Origin: CAZEDK01 sp964511025
Lineage (GTDB): Bacteria; Patescibacteriota; Gracilibacteria; UBA1369; GWF2-33-10
Direction of reading: 5' to 3'
DNA: 38,965 nucleotides
NCBI GenBank assembly: GCA_964511025.1
Contig: CAZEDK010000010.1
Coordinates: 1 to 38,965 of the forward strand
Positions 1 through 9,200 of this stretch are shown here, in pieces. Both the position numbers and the translations under genes were made by a program. Below the pieces are notes generated by a model. It did not search any database. It was given only the letters and a program-made list of their open reading frames with translations, and was not told the origin of the DNA. The stretch's first letter is position 1, and every line of letters starts with the position of its first letter.

Positions 1-3000
1 GTTTCATTAATACCATTTTCAGATGGATCATTTTGAATACCATCACTATTTTGATCAAACCAAACATAGTCACCTAATAATAAGAAAGTATCAGAAGTGC
101 TACATTGTTCAGATTTATCGTCAGTATAGAAAGTGACTTTATCATCAGCATCTAAATTATTAATTTGAACAAGTAGATTTTTTGAATCGCTTAGATTTAA
201 ATTGGCTGTGCATAAATTAGCGCCATCACAAGAACTGATTTCTTGATAACTTATTTCACCTGTATTTGATGTCTGTACCGTTGAAATTACAATACCGCCA
301 CTACCATAACTTGTGTTGCCTAGACCTTGTCTTAAAATTTCAGTGGTAAAAGCGCCTGACCAGTTTTCAGGAGCGATTGATATATAATAATCAATATTTC
401 CAGAGCTACGATAATTTGAATAATTAATGTCAGTTATGTTTAAGTCTTCACAAACTACTATTTCGCAAGTGTCGCTACAATTTGAATCCAAAGTTTCGTT
501 TCTGTCGCCATCGTCACATTTTTCATTGCCATTGATTTGCATATCGCCACAATATTCGATATTTATTTCTGCCTTACATCTTAAATCTTCATTTGCCACA
601 GATGCATTGATAGCTTGATAAAATGAACTTATTCCATCTGCCAAAGCTCTGTCTTCATAATTTGGTGTATAAGTGATTGTTTGAGTATTTTTTAGACCGC
701 TTGCAGTATATGTACTTGGATCAATTGCGCCATTTGTTGTATTTGCATTAACTGTATTTTGCCATGCTTCACTGTGTCCATTTGTGATTAATTTGACAGT
801 TTTTTGGTCACTGGAATTTATATAAATTGAATCAATGCTATTATCATTTTCATCTGTGAGGCTTAGATTATCACATGCTGTTATCTCTATCGTATCTATA
901 CAATTTGCATTTCCATTATCAAGACCGCTAATTGTTATTTTGTCTCCTGCGTAAGCTGATTGATATTCTGCTGTCCATGGATTTTCAGTTCCATTTGTGT
1001 CTTCAAATACACAGCTTGCTGTAGCTGGATTGCAAGTTGTTTCATTGTAAAAAAGAGGATTAGCACTGGAAGTTCTTTCAAAATCTATATCTCCTGTCCA
1101 TGTATCCGGATTACTTGTCCAATTGTCATCATTGAAATATCCTGATAAATTCGCATTTTTATCGGTTGCTGTTGATTTTGTTGCATTTGGTAGTAAATAT
1201 ACATCGTCGTTGTCACTATTTGTTCCAATTTTTTTCCAATTTGAGTCTTCTTTTAAGCTGAGCTTTATTTCTTCGCATATTGGTATAGCTGGCGCAAAAT
1301 TAATAGGAATAACTTTCAAACAATTAACCTCTTGTTGATCGCACCAAACTGTTATGTATAAATCAGGCTCATTAATTCCTGATATATCAGCTGAAATAGT
1401 ATTTTGCTTGCCTGATACTGAGTAAATTATTGCATGTGTTTTGCTGTCGTAATATTTAACATTATCTATATTTGGATCGTCATCTAGATATTGTTGATCA
1501 GTATTGATAAAAATATTGTCGTAATTGATAGTTGATGAACTTGCTTCATTTTTTATGCACTCTTGAGCTATTTTAGCATTTGATTTGTTTAGATCTAAGT
1601 TTTTGCACACAGCTAAATACACATCTCCAGTCCAAGCTGAACTTGTGCCAAATATATCAATTGAGGCTTTGTAAATCTCGCTTGAGCTTCTAATTGTCAC
1701 GCTTGGTTCTGGCTCTACCGCATCTACTTTAGCTATCATTGACGCAAATAATCCGCTTATATTAAAAGCACTTTGTTTTGTTAAATTAAAATCTCCGAAT
1801 TCCGTACAATAATTTTGTATATAAGCGCAGGCGGTTTCATTGCTGTGAGCGATGTCAGTAGCCCATACGACAATACTTTCTCCTTTTGAAACATTTGTTG
1901 CTTGAAAATTTAATTTTAAAGTTCCACTATCGAACGTTTCGCCTGTAGCCTCAAGTATTAGATAGCCTGCCGTATTGTAGCCTGTATTTGATTTTTGTTG
2001 TAATTCGGTAGGATAATCGTTAGCATTAGTCCAGGCTGTGATAGCACTATTTGATAATGAGTCCAAACAATCGGTTACAGATGCCGGATTATTACAAATA
2101 GCTACATGTACCTGTCCTTTGTCCCACATAAATTCGCCATCTCCATCGGGATCAGTAAGAGTAATTTTTGCTTCTGCGTCTATTGTATTTTCGCCAGCTT
2201 CGAAATCCAAAATAGCCGGATCAATAGATGTTGTAAATGAATCATTGCAAACTCCTACCGTAGAAGGTGCTGTAATTTGACATTCAGTGTCGCAGGTATA
2301 TCCATCTTTGCCATTGTTTATGCCGTAATCACATTCTTCGCCTTCTTGAGCTTGCAATGTTCCATCGCCACAATATTCGATATTTATTTCAGCATTGCAT
2401 CTCAAATCCTCATTTATGACGTAAGATCTAATTAAGCCTTTCTCGTGTGAATCAAAAAGTGCTTGAGTTGCTTTGTAATAAATCCCATCTATAAAAGTAG
2501 AATCAATCCAGCCGGCTGATTGTGCATCTACTATTGTTTCAGTTTCGGTAGGATTCGTGGAAGTTGATGATAGATATCCATTTGCTGTTTTAACTATAAA
2601 TTGGTTTTTCCATTTATCGTTGTAGGCAGGAATACTTATATCAAATCCATTCCAAGAATCTGTAGGTTTAACATATATTGAAGATATTTCAGTTGTGCCA
2701 TTGATATCTGTGATAAATAGATCTTTACATGCCGTTAATTGTAAATCTTCCTTACATGTACTTGATCCATCTTCCGTAGATATACTCAATTTATCATTTC
2801 CATCAGCAAAATAATAATCCCTTTCTATTGTATCTCCGTAAGCAGTAATTATTGTACAAGATTTGTCATCTGCTGATCCGTTATTATCGCAATCATATTT
2901 TGCATTTGCGTTTGAGCTGTCCAAGATTAGATTTCCTTCCCAGCTGTCAGGCGAAAAACTATCTACCGCAATTTCTGCGGCGTAACCTGTAGTTGGAAGT

Positions 3001-6000
3001 GTTTCGTTTGGTAAAAGAAATGCTTTTGTGTCAGTAATATAAGTGAGATCATTTATTGTCGCGTCAAGATTTTCACAGACAGGACTTCTTAAAATAATTG
3101 GCACTATTTCAAAGCAATTTTCTGCCTGACCATCGCACCAAAGAGCCACATACAAATCAGGCTCGTTTATACCTTTGATTTCGCTTGAAATATAGTTTTG
3201 CGCTCCTGATAGGTTAAAATTGATCACATGATTAGCGAAAGTTAATCCTCCGTCTTGAGTTAAAATGTTGATATTATTGTTAGCATCGTAATCGCTTGAA
3301 TCAAATTCGCCTACACGTTTTTTGTTTGCATCGGTTACTTGATCGATAGTCGTAGAGCTGTTTGGAGCAATATATGCATTCTGAAAAATGATCTCTGATG
3401 TTGGAGCATTGTCTATACAATCTTGAGGATCCAAATATGGATCATTTATATCTAAATTAGAGCAAATACCTAAGAATACGTCGCCTTTCCAATTTGAACT
3501 TGAACCGAAAACTTCCACGGAAGCTTTTATAATTTCTTCGGGACTGCTTACCGTAACAGGGGAGTGAATTACTGTTTTTGCGTTGGCTGTTTGAATGATT
3601 TTTTTGAAAACCGCTCCAATGCCATTGCCTTCATTTTCGACTTCGAAATTCCCAAATTCGTTGCAATAATACTGTTCTTCAAAACATGCGGTCGCTACCC
3701 CATATTCATCAATCCATACAAATACGCTTTCGCCTCTTGCAATATTATTTGAATTTACTGTGAAAATAAAATTTGTAGATGTCAAAGTTGTATTTGCAGA
3801 ACTGTGACTTATTTTTAATACTGAATTGCTTATATTTTCATTACTTAGGCTAAAATAATTATTAGTTATATAATTTAAATCGCTCGTATAATCATTGGAA
3901 GCTGATGACGAAAGTGACGCAATGCAGTTGGCAGGGGAGCTTGGATCGCTGCATACGGCAATATTTATAATACCTTCCCATACTGTATTGCTGATATTCA
4001 AAGTAGTTGTAGATTCTATTGTCGCCGGAGCTCCATCTTCTTCCACGGCATCAAAATCAATTATGTTTGGATAAAAAGTTGTACTAAATGCATCATCAGT
4101 ACATATTGCATTGCCTGCGACTACCAAAGTATCTGAATCACCGCATCTTAAATCTTCATCTTGGATCCATGCCACAGGGAAGGCGCCGGAGCTTAAAATC
4201 GCTAGATTTGTTGGGCTATAAGTTAGAGAAGCGTCAAATGTCGTATTTGAGCGATCGGTATTGTACGCGTAACTGAGATACCAAGAATTGTTCTCAAATT
4301 TTAATTCATTCCTATTTGATGCCGGAGGTTTAATGGTAGATTTGGATAATTCTGTGGAATTTGCATTCACCCTCGCGCCAGATTCATTTTTGATGCATTG
4401 ATCTTGTGTGTAATTTTTATTACAGATTGCAAAATATAGTTTACCGCCCCATATATCTTCTTTTTCAATTGTAAAATTGATATTTGTCGTAATGGATTTT
4501 GTGGATTGAAAAATTTCCGTATTGGCAAGTGTTTGCGTAAGAGAAGTACAACCACTTATTTGCGCATTATTCGTGCATAAATTTTCTTCTCCTTCGATAT
4601 AAGCTTTTATACTATCTCCTATTGAATATTTGCTTATTTTTATATTTTTAACAGTATACGTATTTGTGGTTGCATCATAAGATAAATCTGTAGGCAGGGA
4701 AGTTGAACTTAAATTTATTTTTAAAACATCATTTGTTGTATTACCATCGCTATCAGCAGTATGTGTAAGAGTTGAAGTATTGTTACTTAGATTTTCAATT
4801 ATAAGATTCTTATTCCACACTTCAGTTGAAGCGTCAACTTTTAGTTGTATGTTCATTGCTGTTGTCAGTCCAGTTGTCTTTGCTTCATTTGGTGCAATTG
4901 CATATTCATTTGAATCTTTTACATTACTTGTACCTCCTGATTTGTCATACCAGATATCAGGCAAAGGTATGTCTTCACAAAAATCAGCTACCAAAGCGGC
5001 ATCGAAATAGACTCTTCCTTGATACTCAGTACAGCCAGGAATTTTACTAAAATAGACATAAGCTGCGTTAATATAACCGTATATTGGGTCATATTCATAT
5101 TCAGCTCGGACTTCTATTGTTTGTGAAGCTCCACCGCTAACTGGACTTGTTTGATATGACATTCCACCTTCTGGAACATATCCATCAAAATCGTAATCAT
5201 CAGTCATTAGATATGCGCTACCTTTTATTATCTCTAAATGGAATCCCATTTTTGCATATTCTTCATTTTCTTTATCCAAATCTATAAATACATCATCAGT
5301 GGCCGTATTATCAGTTGATGAGATAATATCTGATGATATGCATGAATGTTTTGATCCACCTTTGGTAGATGAGCATGAATACTTCCTTGTACTTGAATCG
5401 TAAGTCATGTACTTATAGTAATTGTTCGCCAAAGTGCTAGTTGAATTGGATTGAGTGCTTCCATTAGTTGATTTTATTATTCCGTCTGGCGTATTTGGAT
5501 CTGTTCCCAGTTTTAAGCCAACTTTTACTTTATTTGATACAGTATTTGGATTGTAGCTATTGCCGTCATAAGGATCTTCTCCGTTGTTGTGATAATAATT
5601 TGTCAGTCTTATGATGTCTCCAGGTTCAAGGTTGTCATTTATATTGTGATAGCTGTCGTCTGTTGTACAGGCATATGTTGCATCAGTTATTTCATTTGTT
5701 GTATCTACATTTAGTGTTGCAAAATCTGTACATGCTTTGATAAGCAAAAATCTTCTTTCGTCATTGTTTGCTGCTGATGAGGCTGCTGTATGTCCAAGGA
5801 AATTATTAAAAGATACAAAGGCCATACCTGCCATGTAGTCAATCCATGTCACTCCTGTTCTGCCTTGAGAATCATTTGGCGTGAAATTACCACTTTGGCT
5901 TAGAGTGTCATCTCCAGAAGTCTTTGGATATTCGTCGTAAGTTGAGGCAGATACGCTTGTAATAATAATCTGTGTAGATGTGACTATTGCTACAAGAATA

Positions 6001-6035
6001 ATTTTTGATAAATTTTTAAAATTTTTAAATTTCAT
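1..6035 (-). CDS. Large secreted surface protein, C-terminus cut by the window edge
   Basis: An uninterrupted minus-strand frame of 2011 codons runs from ATG at 6035 to the window edge with no stop. Residues 1-31 look like a signal peptide: Lys/Asn-rich start, hydrophobic core, then SVSA before STYDEY. Residues ~130-180 carry a LEPGD...YYHNNG stretch like the 'HNN' modules of long Gram-positive and CPR surface proteins (weak resemblance). Two ~600-residue units follow, each opened by an EDLRC motif (residues ~627 and ~1209; a third copy lies near 1816). Two Cys-rich repeats of the Myxococcus-type disulfide family (CGDG...EECDYG; CGD...EKCDDG) sit near 1220-1252 and 1826-1860. The last visible residues, starting GDYVWFDQNSDGIQ, match the start of an SdrD B-like domain. 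It is therefore likely an extracellular adhesin or stalk. It follows the 43-aa peptide by 20 bp and probably shares its promoter. No Shine-Dalgarno is visible. The anchor and the true length are unknown. Confidence 0.85.
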   Translation of the reverse strand, partial: MKFKNFKNLSKIILVAIVTSTQIIITSVSASTYDEYPKTSGDDTLSQSGNFTPNDSQGRTGVTWIDYMAGMAFVSFNNFLGHTAASSAANNDERRFLLIKACTDFATLNVDTTNEITDATYACTTDDSYHNINDNLEPGDIIRLTNYYHNNGEDPYDGNSYNPNTVSNKVKVGLKLGTDPNTPDGIIKSTNGSTQSNSTSTLANNYYKYMTYDSSTRKYSCSSTKGGSKHSCISSDIISSTDNTATDDVFIDLDKENEEYAKMGFHLEIIKGSAYLMTDDYDFDGYVPEGGMSYQTSPVSGGASQTIEVRAEYEYDPIYGYINAAYVYFSKIPGCTEYQGRVYFDAALVADFCEDIPLPDIWYDKSGGTSNVKDSNEYAIAPNEAKTTGLTTAMNIQLKVDASTEVWNKNLIIENLSNNTSTLTHTADSDGNTTNDVLKINLSSTSLPTDLSYDATTNTYTVKNIKISKYSIGDSIKAYIEGEENLCTNNAQISGCTSLTQTLANTEIFQSTKSITTNINFTIEKEDIWGGKLYFAICNKNYTQDQCIKNESGARVNANSTELSKSTIKPPASNRNELKFENNSWYLSYAYNTDRSNTTFDASLTYSPTNLAILSSGAFPVAWIQDEDLRCGDSDTLVVAGNAICTDDAFSTTFYPNIIDFDAVEEDGAPATIESTTTLNISNTVWEGIINIAVCSDPSSPANCIASLSSSASNDYTSDLNYITNNYFSLSNENISNSVLKISHSSANTTLTSTNFIFTVNSNNIARGESVFVWIDEYGVATACFEEQYYCNEFGNFEVENEGNGIGAVFKKIIQTANAKTVIHSPVTVSSPEEIIKASVEVFGSSSNWKGDVFLGICSNLDINDPYLDPQDCIDNAPTSEIIFQNAYIAPNSSTTIDQVTDANKKRVGEFDSSDYDANNNINILTQDGGLTFANHVINFNLSGAQNYISSEIKGINEPDLYVALWCDGQAENCFEIVPIILRSPVCENLDATINDLTYITDTKAFLLPNETLPTTGYAAEIAVDSFSPDSWEGNLILDSSNANAKYDCDNNGSADDKSCTIITAYGDTIERDYYFADGNDKLSISTEDGSSTCKEDLQLTACKDLFITDINGTTEISSIYVKPTDSWNGFDISIPAYNDKWKNQFIVKTANGYLSSTSTNPTETETIVDAQSAGWIDSTFIDGIYYKATQALFDSHEKGLIRSYVINEDLRCNAEINIEYCGDGTLQAQEGEECDYGINNGKDGYTCDTECQITAPSTVGVCNDSFTTSIDPAILDFEAGENTIDAEAKITLTDPDGDGEFMWDKGQVHVAICNNPASVTDCLDSLSNSAITAWTNANDYPTELQQKSNTGYNTAGYLILEATGETFDSGTLKLNFQATNVSKGESIVVWATDIAHSNETACAYIQNYCTEFGDFNLTKQSAFNISGLFASMIAKVDAVEPEPSVTIRSSSEIYKASIDIFGTSSAWTGDVYLAVCKNLDLNKSNAKIAQECIKNEASSSTINYDNIFINTDQQYLDDDPNIDNVKYYDSKTHAIIYSVSGKQNTISADISGINEPDLYITVWCDQQEVNCLKVIPINFAPAIPICEEIKLSLKEDSNWKKIGTNSDNDDVYLLPNATKSTATDKNANLSGYFNDDNWTSNPDTWTGDIDFERTSSANPLFYNETTCNPATASCVFEDTNGTENPWTAEYQSAYAGDKITISGLDNGNANCIDTIEITACDNLSLTDENDNSIDSIYINSSDQKTVKLITNGHSEAWQNTVNANTTNGAIDPSTYTASGLKNTQTITYTPNYEDRALADGISSFYQAINASVANEDLRCKAEINIEYCGDMQINGNEKCDDGDRNETLDSNCSDTCEIVVCEDLNITDINYSNYRSSGNIDYYISIAPENWSGAFTTEILRQGLGNTSYGSGGIVISTVQTSNTGEISYQEISSCDGANLCTANLNLSDSKNLLVQINNLDADDKVTFYTDDKSEQCSTSDTFLLLGDYVWFDQNSDGIQNDPSENGINE
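591..2411 (-). repeat. Long tandem unit 2 of the surface protein (607 codons)
   Basis: This is the second copy, from EDLRC at 2397-2411 to the third EDLRC at 576-590. Matching motifs are 'AICNNPASVTDC', 'KGESIVVWATD', 'YCTEFGDF', 'KASIDIFGTSSAWTGDV' and 'INEPDLYITVWCDQ'. It differs from unit 1 by carrying a CGDG Cys-rich repeat directly after its EDLRC motif. The third EDLRC is also followed by such a repeat, so unit 1 seems to have lost it or never had it. Confidence 0.8.
2412..4157 (-). repeat. Long tandem unit 1 of the surface protein (582 codons)
   Basis: This unit runs from the first EDLRC motif (4143-4157) to just before the second (2397-2411). It contains an 'AVCSDPSSPANC' segment, a 'RGESVFVWIDE' segment, a YYCNEFGNF segment, 'KASVEVFGSSSNWKGDV' and 'INEPDLYVALWCDG'. 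The same motifs recur in the same order in the next unit. The copies are diverged in DNA, so the duplication is old. Unit length is a multiple of three. Confidence 0.8.
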
Positions 6036-6055
6036 TTTGTTTTGATTTTCTAGTT

Positions 6056-6187
6056 TTAATGGTTTCCAATTTCGGAACCAATACCAGATCCATTGTCATT
6101 ATCAGTATTATTTTTTTGTTTTAGTACAAAAAATCCACTAGAAACAATCATTAATATTACAATGATAGTTATAATTTTGAATTTCAT
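6056..6187 (-). CDS. 43-aa single-span membrane peptide with GSGIGSEIGNH tail
   Basis: This short frame begins MKFKIITIIVILMIVSSGFF and ends in a polar Asn/Asp/Gly tail, DNDNGSGIGSEIGNH, then TAA. Residues 5-22 form one hydrophobic span preceded by two lysines. It could be a signal anchor or an uncleaved signal sequence leaving a short external tail. The tail resembles the end of the 5192-aa protein encoded just upstream (GSGTGSELGH). A clear extended -10 lies ~21 bp upstream of the start and nothing else is available for it to drive first, which supports a real gene. The large surface-protein gene begins 20 bp downstream. I do not recognise a family. Confidence 0.6.
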   Translation of the reverse strand: MKFKIITIIVILMIVSSGFFVLKQKNNTDNDNGSGIGSEIGNH

Positions 6188-6207
6188 ATTTTTTTTAAAA
6201 TCTTCCC

Positions 6208-6216
6208 ATTATAGCA
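6208..6216 (-). promoter_or_regulatory. Extended -10 promoter (TGCTATAAT) for the 43-aa peptide and probably the surface protein
   Basis: Read on the minus strand, TGC precedes a perfect TATAAT, about 21 bp before the peptide start. The -35 region is poor, as is common for extended -10 sites. The predicted leader is about 13-15 nt. Confidence 0.6.
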
Positions 6217-6296
6217 CAAAAAGAACTGATAGCCGAGAGTTGGGAGCTGAGAAATGAAAAGTTTAGATAGATTTTTTTTGCAAATATGTTTTGTTT

Positions 6297-9200
6297 CTAA
6301 TGTCCTAGTTCTGAACCTGTACCTGAACCTGTATCTCCATTAGGGTCACTAGGTGAGTCCCCATCATTTGATGTTTCGGTTTCGTCAAGTATGCTGTTTG
6401 GATCTTTGCCGGGTTCGAGAGGGGTTTCTGTATTAGGATTTTTTTCGAAAACTTTCTCAATTCTCGGACTTACTCCTATAGCGACAGATGTTTCATTAAT
6501 TACTGTTTTGCTTTCTTCCGGCAAAATATCGCTTTTGTTTCTGTAGCCTGCATTGCCTAGATTCAAGATTATATCAGGAGTTAGAAGGCTTCCTGCTTCA
6601 ATATAGTATTCACCGGATTCGCTAGCTGCTGTAGAGACGTTTGTACATCTGTCTATAAGTATCAATCCTCCTTTTGCATTTGGTCTCATATAATAGACTT
6701 TGTTGTCATGAGTTTTATCTATTACTTTGAACATATAATCTATTGTATCAATGCCGCCATCTGAATTAATAATTTCCGGAGATCTTTTGATAGATACATC
6801 ATATCTTGTTCCGTGTTCTGTTGTGGTTAGGAGCGTCTCGCCTTTGCCATCTTCCGGTATTGTGGCTTTATCAATTATTGTTTCAAGACTTCTTTGCATT
6901 TCAAGAATATCTTTGAATCTCTTCATTGACTCCATGAATTCCGGGATGCGATCTGGTATTTTTGTTAATTGTTTATTAAATAAAATTGTAAATTCTTTTT
7001 CTGATAATTCAGGTCTATAAAATATGTCGCGTATTTTTTTCAGGTCAGTTAAATTGACACTTCCGCCGAAGAAATAATCAAGAGAATCAATAGGTCCTAT
7101 AGTTGAGGCAGTCTTCATGCCAAGAGGGCAGTTGAAAAGATCATAAGCAAGTTTCTTAAATTCATGAGTTTCTTCCATAATATCTACATTTTCTAAGTTT
7201 GAAGCGTATTTATCTTTGATATAATAAAATAGCACATCATCTAAACTATATAATGTTAACTCACCGTTACCATATTTGGAGATTACGTTATGAAGATCAA
7301 TGTAATTCTCATCTTTTAATTGCTGTATTATAACATTTATTTGTTCGTAAGAAGTAAGTTTCGTAGAGGATGATAAAAGTTGATTTAATTTTATATTCAA
7401 TGCTGTAAGTGAGATATATTCTGCAGATCCTGTTGTTCTTTTTGTTATATCAAAAGCTTCTTTGCTCTTTTGTCTTATTGATATGATCTTCTCATTTCTA
7501 AGATTTGGATTATCCGGAAGCGGGCTTAAGTAGTTAAGACTGGCAAGGTTAAGCATGCTGTAGTTTTGTGCTTCTTCTGGGATTTCAGTTGTGCCATCTG
7601 ATCTTGCGTTATCAATTGATTGCTGTGATCTGTCTCTGAAATTGATGTTAACTATAAGCCTTGAAACTATATCAGGGTGAACATAGAGAATAGTTCTTCC
7701 TCCATAATAAGGCTTGGTTGTATTGGCAGCACTTGTAGATATTATTGATTCATAGTCAGTGTCCTGTATATCAAGTCCTAAGAAATCTATTAGCATTTTT
7801 TTGCCTTCTGAAGTTGCCGGTATTTCATTTTTGATAAACAAACTTAATGCTGTATTTGCGGCTTCTAGCTTTGGGTTAAACGGATCAAGGAATTCATTTG
7901 TCATATCAAATTTTGCTCTTTGAGTTTCCAAAACTAATTCATAATATTTTTCTTTTTTATTTTTTGAAGTAGTTGTATTATTTAACCAATCTTTTATTAT
8001 TTTTTGAGATGTTTTTGTTCTTTCCAAAAGTTCATTTACAACTAAATTGTGCAGTTCTATTATTTTTGCATTATCATTTGCCAGCCCGACAATATCTGGA
8101 TTATTTTTTATTAAATTAATAATAAATTCTCCTGTAGGCTTGGTTGCCTCTGACAGTTGTGTAATAGGTTTTAGTTGTTTTAGCATTGCATCAAACCTGT
8201 CTTCTGGGGGTTTGCTAGAATCCTCTTGATTTGTGTATATAGCTTTTTTTGTAATTACTTCCTCGTCATTTAATTTTTTAGCTAACTCACCTTTATCATC
8301 ATACACAGGAGGCAAGCCGAAAATATTGACATAAGAATATCTAACTATGAATGATAGTAAATAATTCATTTCCTCCGCTGTGAATTCATTACGTCCATTT
8401 AATAAAGGGCTAAGTGTGTTTAGATTATTTTGTAAAGTCTGTTTTATTATTTCTATAACTCTTGGAGATCTGTTTAGTACTTCCATGATATTCGATCCCT
8501 GACTTGCTCCTTGAAGAGTCACCATCATTTCGCCAAGTATGATTGATGGATCTGCTATAAGTCCTCCTTGTGGATTCTCAAGACCATGAGGACCTTTTGA
8601 ACCTATCATTTTGATTGCAATATTTCTTAAATTGATTTTTTGCTGTTCATCCAGGGTTTGAGCTTCTATAAGATTTTTCCATTCAGAATTTTGTAAAATA
8701 TATCCGAAGTCAGGTTTTTCAACTATTGTTTTTAAATTTTCTGCTCGTGCATTTATCTCTGTTAATTGATTGGTAATCGCTAGAGATTTTTTGAGAGATC
8801 TAAGTTCCAGTAATTGGATTAAGGTTGATTCTTGTTTGTTCATTTCTGTTATTTCTGATTCCAGGGCTTCATCTCTTCTTGTTAGTAAAGCTGCAAGTTG
8901 TTGCGTTTTTGTAGCTCTCTCTTTTCTTATTTTTATTATTTGATCCGTAATTTCTTGATTTGATAGTTCATTGTATTCATTGAAAACACCTAACTTTTCT
9001 TGTACGAAAAGCATATCTATTCTTGAGAGTCTGCTTAAGAATTTTTCTCTACCTTCTTCGTTTAAAAATTTTATAAATCCTTCATCTGTATATGAACATG
9101 TTTGTAAATCTTTTTGAAGGTTTCCGTATTTGCTTTGATAATCACGATCGTCAATTCTGACTTTTGCAAATTCTCTTTGAATCGATCTTCTCTTATCAGC

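Noticed and set aside
427..5050. Short plus-strand open frames over the surface-protein gene
   Set aside because: The minus-strand frame is continuous, with signal peptide, repeats and known domains. The plus-strand frames are its antisense.
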